From: Pseudomonadota bacterium
GTDB taxonomy: Bacteria; Pseudomonadota; Alphaproteobacteria; Reyranellales; Reyranellaceae
Assembly: GCA_018240695.1 (NCBI GenBank)
Contig: JAFEFH010000019.1
Coordinates: 1 to 35,146, forward strand
Reading direction: 5' to 3'
DNA: 35,146 nucleotides
Shown here: one piece after another, positions 16,891 through 25,884 of the stretch
Layout: every line of letters begins with the position of its first letter
Position numbering within the stretch: the first letter of the stretch is position 1
The notes under the pieces: generated by a model
Databases searched by the model: none
The model's input: the letters and a program-made list of their open reading frames with translations, nothing else
What the model was told of the DNA's origin: nothing
Position numbers and translations under genes: made by a program

Positions 16891-18761
16891 TCGCCGACGC
16901 TCCCCACGACCATGCGCGCCAGAAGCTGCCGAGCGAGATAGTCGGATGCGCGCGGTGTCAGGTGGCTGTTGTCGCCGCTGGTCAGCCCCGCCCTCGGATC
17001 GTCGCCGAGATAGGTGAGGCAGCCGGCGCGATTGCAGAACAGATCCATGATGTCGACATAGGCCATGGAGTCCGACGTCGCGAAGTGCGTCCGCAACACG
17101 TCGGCCAGCGAGAGGATCTGGCGGTCCACGCCAACCATCGTGCGCCGCGGTGGGGTCGGCCAGAGGTTGCGGGCGATCACGGTGGGCAACGGCGTCGACC
17201 AGTGCGGCGTCGGACCGGCGAACAGCGTGCGCCGGACGCCGAGTGCCTTCAGCCTGGCGGCATTGGCTTCGAAGATGCGAATGAACTGCCAGCGGTCCTG
17301 CGCCATGATCACGACGTCGGGCTTGGCATTGGTGATGGTGTCGAGCGCCATGGCATTGAACGCAGCGCAACGCTCGTCTACCCCGCGTCCGCGCTCGGCG
17401 GCGGAGGGGTAACAATCGAGGCTGGTCAGCCGAAGAATCTGCCAGTTGGCCGGCAGATTGCGTTGCAGGCCGTCGTAGAGCTGCTGGGCGTGGGTGTCGC
17501 CCCACAGCATCACGGCATGGCGGCGTGCGGGGTCGCGCAGGACACAGGCCGGGGCGACGTTGGGGAACTCGCAGACCGTGGCCGGCGTATCGTGCTCCTC
17601 GAACAGGCCGACGAAATCCTGCCGCGCGGTGTCGCGATAGCCGGTGCCGGGCAGGCCGCTTGCCAGGTAGAGGGCGAAGCCGAAGGCGCCGACCGCGAGC
17701 GTGACGCCGGCGAACGACAGTGCCTTGATCCCGATCGGTGTGCTGCGGCGCAGCGGCCGTTCCACGAACACTGTCGTCACCACGGCGAGGGCGGCCGCAA
17801 TGAGCAGGATGCCGAGACGGGCGGTGAGCGAAGGGGGGCCACTCTCGGCAATGCGCGCAAAGGCCAGGAACGGCCAATGCCACAGGAAGAGCGGAAAGCT
17901 CACCGCCCCGACAAGGGCGAGCGCCCAGTGGCCAAGAAGCCGGTGGTTCACCCAGGTCTCGGCCGGCGCCGACAGGATGAGGAATGTTCCGGCCACGACG
18001 AGCATGGTCCAGACGCTTGCGCCGCCGGGCGACACCCGTCCGAAGAAGACGGCCGAGAGGACGAGGCAAAGGCCAAGGGCCGAGGCGGTGCGGGTGCTGG
18101 ACGCGTGCCAACGCCAGCCGCGATACTGTAGCCAGGCGAGCAGCGCGCCGGCCAAAGGCTCCCAGGCCCGGAGCAGCGGCGAATAGTAGCCGGCGGCCGG
18201 GCTTTGCCGTCCGAAATAAAGGCTGGCGGCCAAAGAGGCGACCAGGGCGATGCCGATCAACGCCGCACCCGCCGTCTTGCGCCGCCACGCCAGCATCAAC
18301 AGGAGCGGCCAGGCCAGCACGAACTGCGCGCCAACGGCAAGGCTCCAGAGATGCAGGAGGATCGTCGCCGGGGCGGAGTCCTCGAAAGCGGCGTAGCCGC
18401 GCCAGAGCACGAAGTTCGAGAGGAACAGCGAAGCCGCCGCCACCTGCTTGCCGAGTTCACGGTACTCGCCCGCGAACAACAGGAACCAACCGAGGATCAG
18501 TACGGCAGCCAGCACTACGATCAGTGCCGGCAGGACACGCCTCAATCGGGCGCCATAGAATTCGCGAGGGCTGAAGGTGCGCTGCTCCAGGCCACCCAGC
18601 ACGATGGACGTGACGAGGTAGCCGCTTATGACGAAGAAAATATCGATGCCGAGGGCCGCGCCGGTCAGCCAGCGCGAGGAGAAGGCGGCCGCCATCACGA
18701 GCAGGACGGCAAGTCCGCGCAGGCCGTCGATATCGGCGCGATGGTTGGGTCTGTGCTCCAC
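16887..18761 (-). CDS. OafA-like acyltransferase 3 with C-terminal SGNH domain
   Basis: A 624-residue fusion. The N-terminal 345 residues are an acyltransferase-3 membrane domain of about ten helices, opening HRADIDGLRGLAVLLV with the family's conserved His and Arg, then GIDIFFVISGYL. The C-terminal 400-620 region is a periplasmic SGNH domain. Such proteins O-acetylate lipopolysaccharide or exopolysaccharide. In the SGNH domain the expected GDSH block reads GDTH, with Thr423 (codon at 17493-17495) in place of the nucleophile Ser; the distal dyad SGDNSHLTP remains. Start is GTG 18761 after GAAGGAC. It follows uvrB by 30 bases on the same strand and may share its transcript. Confidence 0.92.
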   Translation of the reverse strand: MEHRPNHRADIDGLRGLAVLLVMAAAFSSRWLTGAALGIDIFFVISGYLVTSIVLGGLEQRTFSPREFYGARLRRVLPALIVVLAAVLILGWFLLFAGEYRELGKQVAAASLFLSNFVLWRGYAAFEDSAPATILLHLWSLAVGAQFVLAWPLLLMLAWRRKTAGAALIGIALVASLAASLYFGRQSPAAGYYSPLLRAWEPLAGALLAWLQYRGWRWHASSTRTASALGLCLVLSAVFFGRVSPGGASVWTMLVVAGTFLILSAPAETWVNHRLLGHWALALVGAVSFPLFLWHWPFLAFARIAESGPPSLTARLGILLIAAALAVVTTVFVERPLRRSTPIGIKALSFAGVTLAVGAFGFALYLASGLPGTGYRDTARQDFVGLFEEHDTPATVCEFPNVAPACVLRDPARRHAVMLWGDTHAQQLYDGLQRNLPANWQILRLTSLDCYPSAAERGRGVDERCAAFNAMALDTITNAKPDVVIMAQDRWQFIRIFEANAARLKALGVRRTLFAGPTPHWSTPLPTVIARNLWPTPPRRTMVGVDRQILSLADVLRTHFATSDSMAYVDIMDLFCNRAGCLTYLGDDPRAGLTSGDNSHLTPRASDYLARQLLARMVVGSVGE

Positions 18762-18791
18762 GTCCTTCGGCTCTCCCCCGAACCGTGGCGG

Positions 18792-20991
<2,200 letters not shown>

Positions 20992-20993
<2 letters not shown>

Positions 20994-20997
20994 TATA
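20992..20997 (-). promoter_or_regulatory. Possible -10 element (TATAAT) at the uvrB start
   Basis: The minus strand reads an exact TATAAT whose last two bases are the first two of ATG 20993. If it is used, transcription would begin near 20985, almost on ATG 20984, giving a leaderless message. The best upstream -35 match, TTGCGA, is 19 bases away, which is long, so this may be chance. Confidence 0.3.
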
Positions 20998-21043
20998 TGA
21001 TGCGCCCACCGGGCCGTCGCAATGCTAGCTTCGCGGCCCCGCG

Positions 21044-21775
21044 ATGCCCGACATCTTGTCCACACCTTTCCTCATTTCCGCCGTCGTTGCCGTGATCGCC
21101 GGCATGGTGCGCGGCTTCGCGGGCTTCGGCGCGGCCATGCTGATGACGCCGGTCTTTTCGGCACTTTACGGGCCGGAGAAGGGCGTGGCCCTCTGCCTGC
21201 TGCTCGAGATCGCCGTCGCCCTGCCGCTGCTGCCCAAGGCCGTGGCGCACGTCGATTGGCGCCGCATCGGCCTCCTGCTGGCGGCTGCCGTCGTCGGCGC
21301 ACCGTTCGGCAATATCGTGCTGACGATGGTGGCGCCCGGACCGATGCGCTGGGCGATCTCCGCCATCGTGCTGTCGGCTGTGGCGATGCTGGCGAGCGGC
21401 TGGCGCTTCGGCGGACAGCCCCGGCCGGCGACGACGCTGCTCGCCGGCGGCGTCAGCGGGTTCCTGAACGGCCTGTCGGGCATGGCCGGGCCGCCGATCG
21501 CCTTCTACTACCTCGCCGGCTCGGATGCCGCCGTGAAGGTGCGGGCCAACCTCACGACCTACTTTATCTTTGTCGACGGCGTGGCGGTGCTGCTGTTCTT
21601 CGCGCGCGACCTCGTGGGCTGGCACACGGCGGCTGAGGGGCTGTTCCTGGCGCCGGCCGTGATTGCGGGCGGGCTGCTGGGCGAGCGCCTGTTTCCGCTG
21701 GCGAGTGAGGTTTTCTATCGCCGGCTTGCACTCTTTTTGCTGTGTGCCGTGGCGATCGGCTCCTTGATCCTGTGA
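21044..21775 (+). CDS. TSUP (TauE/SafE) family permease
   Basis: A 243-residue inner-membrane protein with about seven to eight hydrophobic segments. The repeated TSUP signature appears twice: near residue 20 ([20 protein letters not shown]) and near residue 140 ([21 protein letters not shown]), reflecting the internal duplication of the family. TSUP members export or import sulfur-containing or organic anions such as sulfite, sulfoacetate or taurine; substrate cannot be told from the sequence, and no sulfur metabolism genes adjoin. The start ATG 21044 is close to the divergent uvrB start. Confidence 0.9.
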   Translation: MPDILSTPFLISAVVAVIAGMVRGFAGFGAAMLMTPVFSALYGPEKGVALCLLLEIAVALPLLPKAVAHVDWRRIGLLLAAAVVGAPFGNIVLTMVAPGPMRWAISAIVLSAVAMLASGWRFGGQPRPATTLLAGGVSGFLNGLSGMAGPPIAFYYLAGSDAAVKVRANLTTYFIFVDGVAVLLFFARDLVGWHTAAEGLFLAPAVIAGGLLGERLFPLASEVFYRRLALFLLCAVAIGSLIL

Positions 21776-21799
21776 GCCGGGACAGGTAGCGGAGACGGT

Positions 21800-22570
21800 A
21801 TGCAGATCTGGGGCAAAATCGTCGGCGGTTCGGCGGGCTTCGCCATCGGCGGGCCGATCGGCGCGCTGCTGGGCGCCGTCGCGGGCCATGCGATCGACCA
21901 TTATGTCGAGCATCATGCGGTCACCGGTACGTCAGTCGGCGCGCCGGTCGATCCCAAGAACCATCCGGGCCTGCGCGAGATCGCCTTCACCGTGGGCGTG
22001 ATCGCGCTCGGCGCGAAGATGGCGCGCGTCGACGGCGAAGTGACGAGCCGCGAAGTCGAGGCCTTCCGCTCGTTTTTCCATGTGCCGCCGGGCGAGGAGA
22101 AGAATGTCGAGCGCTTCTTCAATCTGGCCAAGCGGGACTCCGCGGGCTTCGAGACCTATGCGCGCCAGGTGGCGGCGCTGTTCCCGGACGCGCCGGAAAT
22201 CCTCGAGAGCGTGCTCGACGGCCTGTTCGACATCGCCAAGGCCGACGGCAAGGTCGGCGCGGCGGAGGCGGGCTACCTTGCCAAGGTCGCGGAAATCTTT
22301 GGCCTGAGCTCGTCGCGCTTCGATCGCGCCCGTGCCGCGGCGTTGGGTGAGATGGAGTGCGCGCCCTGCGTCGTGCTGGGCATCGATCCGCTGGCCACCG
22401 ACGAGCAGATCCGCGAGGCCTGGCTGCGCCAGGTCAAGGCGCACCATCCGGATCGCCTGATCGCGGCCGGCCTGCCGGAGGAGGCGATCAAGGTCGCCAA
22501 CCGCAAGCTCGCGCTGATCAACGACGCCTACGACCGGCTGCGGCGCGACCGTGGGTTGGCGGCGGCGTGA
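21800..22570 (+). CDS. DjlA-like protein: TerB domain plus C-terminal J domain
   Basis: A 256-residue co-chaperone. A Gly-rich hydrophobic N-terminus (residues 8-30, GGSAGFAIGGPIGALLGAVAG) may insert in or associate with the membrane. Residues about 58-175 form a TerB-like all-helical domain with the acidic repeats ARVDGEVTSRE and AKADGKVGAAE. Residues 188-252 are a J domain with the HPD tripeptide at 216-218, needed to stimulate DnaK ATPase. The architecture matches DjlA. The start has a GGAGACGG ribosome-binding site. The stop overlaps the amidase GTG by four bases. Envelope-stress or cell-wall links are an inference from that neighbour. Confidence 0.9.
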   Translation: MQIWGKIVGGSAGFAIGGPIGALLGAVAGHAIDHYVEHHAVTGTSVGAPVDPKNHPGLREIAFTVGVIALGAKMARVDGEVTSREVEAFRSFFHVPPGEEKNVERFFNLAKRDSAGFETYARQVAALFPDAPEILESVLDGLFDIAKADGKVGAAEAGYLAKVAEIFGLSSSRFDRARAAALGEMECAPCVVLGIDPLATDEQIREAWLRQVKAHHPDRLIAAGLPEEAIKVANRKLALINDAYDRLRRDRGLAAA

Positions 22571-23259
22571 CGCTCACCTTGGTCGAGCGTCCGTCACCCA
22601 ACCATGCGGCGCGCGCGGCCGATCCGGTCGACATCCTCGTCCTGCACTACACCGAACTGCCGCTGAAGGAGTCGCTGGACATACTGAGCGACGACAAGCG
22701 CGAAGGACGCGTCAGCGCACACTACGTGCTCGATCTCGACGGCACGGCGTACCGGCTGGTGCCCGAGGGCCGCACGGCGTGGCACGCGGGAAGATCCTAT
22801 TGGCGCGGCCGCGAGGCACTGAACGCGACATCGATCGGCATCGAGATCGTGAACCTGCACGGCGACCGGCACGACTATCCTCCCGCGCAGGTATCGGCAC
22901 TGATCGAACTGTGCACCGGCATCCTCTCACGTCACCCCGCGATCGAACCCCGCAACGTTGTCGGACACTCCGACATCGCTCCGCAGCGCAAGATCGATCC
23001 CGGCCGCCGCTTCCCGTGGAAGACGCTGGCGGAGGCGGGCATCGGCCTGTGGCCGCGGCCGGGCGCGCGACCACTCGACGGCGATTTCCAGGCCGGACTT
23101 CAGCGTTTCGGCTATACGCCGCCGATTGCCGTGCCGCCGCGGGAGATCGTGAAGGCTTTCCAGCGCCGTTTTCGGCCCGCCCAGGTCGACGGCATGGCCG
23201 ATCCCGAGACCCGGGCACGGCTGGCGGGCTTGCTTGACCCGCTCGGGGGCGCGCTCTAG
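22567..23259 (+). CDS. AmpD-like N-acetylmuramoyl-L-alanine amidase with peptidoglycan-binding tail
   Basis: A 230-residue zinc amidase (Amidase_2) that removes the peptide from N-acetylmuramic acid or anhydromuramyl recycling products. Zinc ligands are His27 (VLHYTE), His134 (VGHSDIAP) and Asp144 (RKIDPG); Glu93 (SIGIEIVN) is the likely catalytic acid/base. The last 60 residues (DFQAGLQRFGY...VKAFQRRFRP..VDGMADPETRARLAGL) form a PG_binding_1 repeat. No signal peptide, which favours a cytosolic recycling role. The start is GTG 22567, overlapping the J-domain gene. Its stop codon lies within the putative rnpB promoter. Confidence 0.93.
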   Translation: MTLTLVERPSPNHAARAADPVDILVLHYTELPLKESLDILSDDKREGRVSAHYVLDLDGTAYRLVPEGRTAWHAGRSYWRGREALNATSIGIEIVNLHGDRHDYPPAQVSALIELCTGILSRHPAIEPRNVVGHSDIAPQRKIDPGRRFPWKTLAEAGIGLWPRPGARPLDGDFQAGLQRFGYTPPIAVPPREIVKAFQRRFRPAQVDGMADPETRARLAGLLDPLGGAL

Positions 23260-23262
23260 TCA
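23234..23262 (+). promoter_or_regulatory. Probable rnpB promoter
   Basis: TTGACC (23234-23239), a 17-base spacer, then TAGTCA (23257-23262). The expected transcription start, seven to eight bases on, is about 23270, which coincides with the first base of the P1 helix of RNase P RNA. The -35 is strong; the -10 is poor. It sits over the last codons and TAG stop of the amidase gene. Confidence 0.5.
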
Positions 23263-23270
23263 GGCGCCGT

Positions 23271-23650
23271 GGGTCAGACGGCTGGATGGCTGCACTTCGC
23301 AAGGAGTGAGGAAAGTCCGGGCTCCACGGAGACACGGTGCCGGCTAACGGCCGGCGGGGGCGACCCCAGGGAAAGTGCCACAGAAAACAGACCGCCTGCC
23401 CGGTTCGCCGGGTCGGTAAGGGTGAAACGGTGGGGTAAGAGCCCACCGCGCGACCGGTAACGGAAGCGGCACGGCAAACCCCACCGGGAGCAAGACCAAA
23501 TAGGGGCGGCACGCCGGGCAACCGGCAGCGGTGTTTCCGCGACGTCGCCCGGGTCGGTCGCGCGAGGTGTCCGGTAACGGGCATCCCAGAGGAATGGCCA
23601 TCCAACGCCGCAAGGCGTGGACAGAACCCGGCTTACAGGCCGTCTGACCC
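23271..23650 (+). ncRNA. rnpB: RNase P RNA, bacterial class A
   Basis: A catalytic RNA of about 380 bases that cleaves 5' leaders from pre-tRNA. The ends pair as helix P1: GGGTCAGACGGC (23271-23282) with GCCGTCTGACCC (23639-23650), 12 perfect pairs. Universal core segments are present: GAGGAAAGTCCGGGCTCCA near 23308, the CCACAGAAAACAGACCGCC stretch near 23378, GGTAAGGGTGAAACGGTG near 23414, and the 3' core ACAGAACCCGGCTTA near 23622. Position just before mraZ is seen in other alphaproteobacteria. Exact ends may differ by a few bases. A short T run at 23664-23668 (ATTTTT) follows, but there is no separate terminator hairpin. Confidence 0.96.
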
Positions 23651-23697
23651 GCATTTATCGCAATTTTTGGAAGAAATAGCGCGTAAATCGCGGCATT

Positions 23698-23812
23698 GAT
23701 TCCACACAAGGATTCCGCCTGACGAGTCAAACACCACAACCTCTTGCGATCCCATCCCGCGAGCGCACAATAGGTACCGGGGATAACCCCCTCAGATTCC
23801 ACATTGAATCTG
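23698..23812. promoter_or_regulatory. Cluster of five GANTC (CcrM) sites with a dyad before mraZ
   Basis: GANTC occurs at 23698, 23711, 23724, 23795 and 23806. The last two form a perfect inverted repeat, CAGATTC (23793-23799), six bases, GAATCTG (23806-23812). A TTGACT hexamer at 23817-23822 could be a -35, but no good -10 lies at 16-18 bases. In alphaproteobacteria CcrM methylates GANTC and can time transcription with the cell cycle. Region is otherwise non-coding. Confidence 0.55.
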
Positions 23813-23828
23813 GCCCTTGACTATTGTG

Positions 23829-23863
23829 TCCCGGATTTTCCCATGATATCCCATTGTATCCCG
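23829..23863. promoter_or_regulatory. MraZ operator: four repeats with 10-base period
   Basis: TCCC recurs at 23829, 23839, 23849 and 23859, exactly every ten bases; on the other strand this is (T/C)GGGA followed by five-base spacers. MraZ is known to bind direct TGGG-type repeats with five-base spacers upstream of its own operon, so autoregulation of mraZ-murG is expected here. Confidence 0.75.
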
Positions 23864-23915
23864 TGTAACAGCGAGGGCGTGGGGCACTCACGGCGGGATG
23901 CAGGGGGAGAGGGCC

Positions 23916-24398
23916 GTGGCGTTTCGGTCCGAAATCCTGATCAAGCTCGATAAGAAAGGCCGGGTCCTTCTGCCCGCCGCCTTTCGCGATGAGCTGCCTG
24001 CCGACGACCGCAACGCGTTCGTCCTCTATCACTCGCCCAATCTTGCAGGTGTCGTGAACGGCAACTCCCGCCGTGGTTTCGATGCCATGCTCGACCGGCT
24101 GCGCGCCGAGGCCCTGGGTCCCAAGGGTTCGCTCAAGGTCGCGCTCGACGACGAGGCCTTCGATCCCGCCGGCTACCTGTCGGCCAGCGCCCGCACGATC
24201 TCGATGGAGCCGGACGGCCGCTTCTCTCTGCCGGCGGAGTTCGCCGAGGCGCTCGATGTTTCCGAGGGCGTGGTCCTCGCCGGCAAGGGCGAGAAGTTCC
24301 AGCTGTGGAATCCGAAGGCGTGGCAGGCCCGCCGCGACGCCGACCGCGCCAAGATGGCGGCGTTCGTGCGGGGCCTCGACGGTGGAGGCGATGCATGA
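23916..24398 (+). CDS. mraZ: Transcriptional regulator MraZ
   Basis: A 160-residue DNA-binding protein built from two AbrB-like SpoVT half-folds; it forms a ring and controls the division/cell-wall operon. The first DxxxR motif is [10 protein letters not shown] (12-16). The second reads [10 protein letters not shown] (98-102), with Glu in place of the usual Asp. GTG 23916 is chosen because a GGGGGAGAGGG ribosome-binding site sits just before it and the protein then begins like other MraZ; ATG 23898 would add six residues and swallow that site. A four-repeat operator lies 53-87 bases upstream. Overlaps rsmH by four bases. Confidence 0.93.
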   Translation: MAFRSEILIKLDKKGRVLLPAAFRDELPADDRNAFVLYHSPNLAGVVNGNSRRGFDAMLDRLRAEALGPKGSLKVALDDEAFDPAGYLSASARTISMEPDGRFSLPAEFAEALDVSEGVVLAGKGEKFQLWNPKAWQARRDADRAKMAAFVRGLDGGGDA

Positions 24399-25339
24399 GC
24401 ATGCAGCGCCACGTCCCCGTGCTCTTGAATGAGGTGGTCGATGCGCTGGCGCCGCGCGCCGGCGGCCGTTACCTCGACGGCACCTTCGGCGCCGGCGGGT
24501 ACACGACCGCGATGCTCGACCGCGCCGACTGCGAGGTGATCGCCATCGACCGCGATCCCGATGCCATCGCCGCCGGCCGTGCACTGGCGGAGCGCTATGC
24601 GCCGCGCCTGCGCCTGATCGAAGGCCGCTTCGGCGACATGGCCGATCTCCTGTCGGCTGAAGGTGTCGAGGATGTCGACGGCGTGACGCTGGATCTCGGC
24701 GTGTCGTCGATGCAGTTCGACCGGGCCGAGCGCGGCTTCTCCTTCCGCAACTCGGGTCCGCTCGACATGCGCATGGAGAAGAACGGTCCGTCGGCCGCCG
24801 ATCTCGTGAACACGGCGGAAGAGGCGGACCTCGCCGACATCTTCTGGCGCTACGGCGAGGAGCGGAAGAGCCGCCGGGTCGCGCACGCCATCGTCGAGCG
24901 CCGCCGCGAGCAGAAGATCGAGACCACCGGCGAGCTGGCGGAGATCGTGCGCCGTGCCGTCGGTCCCTCCGCGCGCGACGAGAGCGATCCGGCGACGCGC
25001 GCCTTCCAGGCGTTGCGCATCGCCGTCAACGACGAGCTGGGCGAACTCGAGCGCGGCCTTGCCGCGGCGCAGTCCGTGCTGGCGCCCGGCGGCCGTCTCG
25101 CGGTCGTGTCGTTCCACTCGCTCGAGGATCGCGCGGTGAAGGATTTCGTGCGCGCCCGTTCGGGCCGCACACCGAGCCCCTCGCGCCACGCGCCGCCGCG
25201 CGGCGAGGAGCAGGCCGCCACCTTGCGCGACCTGTCGCGCAAGCCGGTGCTGCCGTCCGATGCGGAGATCGCCGCCAATCCGCGCTCGCGCTCGGCGCGC
25301 TTGCGGGTCGCCGAACGGCTGGAAGGAGGGCGCGCGTGA
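24395..25339 (+). CDS. rsmH: 16S rRNA (cytosine-1402-N4)-methyltransferase
   Basis: A 314-residue SAM-dependent methyltransferase that modifies C1402 of 16S rRNA in the decoding centre. Signatures: [14 protein letters not shown] at the N-terminus, the SAM loop [47 protein letters not shown] and [14 protein letters not shown] 24395 follows GGAGG and overlaps the mraZ stop. Its own stop overlaps the ftsL GTG. The position directly after mraZ is universal in the dcw cluster. Confidence 0.97.
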   Translation: MSMQRHVPVLLNEVVDALAPRAGGRYLDGTFGAGGYTTAMLDRADCEVIAIDRDPDAIAAGRALAERYAPRLRLIEGRFGDMADLLSAEGVEDVDGVTLDLGVSSMQFDRAERGFSFRNSGPLDMRMEKNGPSAADLVNTAEEADLADIFWRYGEERKSRRVAHAIVERRREQKIETTGELAEIVRRAVGPSARDESDPATRAFQALRIAVNDELGELERGLAAAQSVLAPGGRLAVVSFHSLEDRAVKDFVRARSGRTPSPSRHAPPRGEEQAATLRDLSRKPVLPSDAEIAANPRSRSARLRVAERLEGGRA

Positions 25340-25884
25340 TCCATCGCGGACTCCTGTTCTGGTCGGTGGCCGCGATCGGCACGGCGATCGGCCTGTTCGG
25401 CGTGAAGTACCGCGTGCAGGATCTTGAAGAGAAGATCGATCGCACCAACCTGAAGATCGTGGAGAGCCAGCAGGCCACTCACATCCTCCAGATCGAATGG
25501 GATTACCTGAACGAAGCCGAGCGCATCGAGCGCCTGGCCCAGAACCACCTCAAGCTCGAGCAGGCATCGATCAAGCAGGTCGTGCGGCTCGATTCCCTCA
25601 ACAACGTTTCAACAGCATCTGTCCCCCCGCGACGCGATTCGCCACTCCCTTCCCCCCCACGTACGGGCACCGACGTCCCCTCGTCGCGTAAGCCCGGTGG
25701 CGATCGCGTCGCAGCGGAGGCCGGCAGCCCCTCGCCGGCCTCCGCACCCCCTTCAACCGGACCCTCGACGCCCCCTCGATCGGCCTCAAAAGAGCCGACA
25801 CCAGCGGGTCCGGCTGGCGGCAAGCGGCACGTCGCTGCTTCAATCGACGACATCCTCTCGCGTAATGAAGAGGTGCGTCGGTGA
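25336..25884 (+). CDS. ftsL: Cell division protein FtsL with long Pro/Ser-rich tail
   Basis: A 182-residue bitopic division protein that pairs with FtsB and FtsQ and activates the FtsWI septal synthase. Only about five residues are cytoplasmic, followed by one membrane helix (6-22) and a coiled coil (about 25-85) with the usual [19 protein letters not shown]. Residues 92-165 are a low-complexity Pro/Ser/Thr/Ala tail, after which a conserved-looking basic/acidic ending (166-182, [17 protein letters not shown]) appears. Many FtsL proteins stop near residue 110-130. Identification rests on topology, the coiled coil and position between rsmH and ftsI. Start GTG 25336 overlaps rsmH; the stop overlaps ftsI. 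Confidence 0.9.
   Translation: MIHRGLLFWSVAAIGTAIGLFGVKYRVQDLEEKIDRTNLKIVESQQATHILQIEWDYLNEAERIERLAQNHLKLEQASIKQVVRLDSLNNVSTASVPPRRDSPLPSPPRTGTDVPSSRKPGGDRVAAEAGSPSPASAPPSTGPSTPPRSASKEPTPAGPAGGKRHVAASIDDILSRNEEVRR

Noticed and set aside
22712..23605. Minus-strand open frame crossing the amidase gene and rnpB
   Set aside because: It runs through the structured RNase P RNA, whose core sequences and P1 pairing are unambiguous.
23776..23792. GGGG-ATAA-CCCC small inverted repeat
   Set aside because: A four-base stem is expected by chance in this GC-rich region; no further support.
23817..23850. TTGACT at 23817 as -35 of a defined mraZ promoter
   Set aside because: No acceptable -10 at 16-18 bases; CATGAT at 23842 needs a 19-base spacer. 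Kept only as a note in the regulatory entry.
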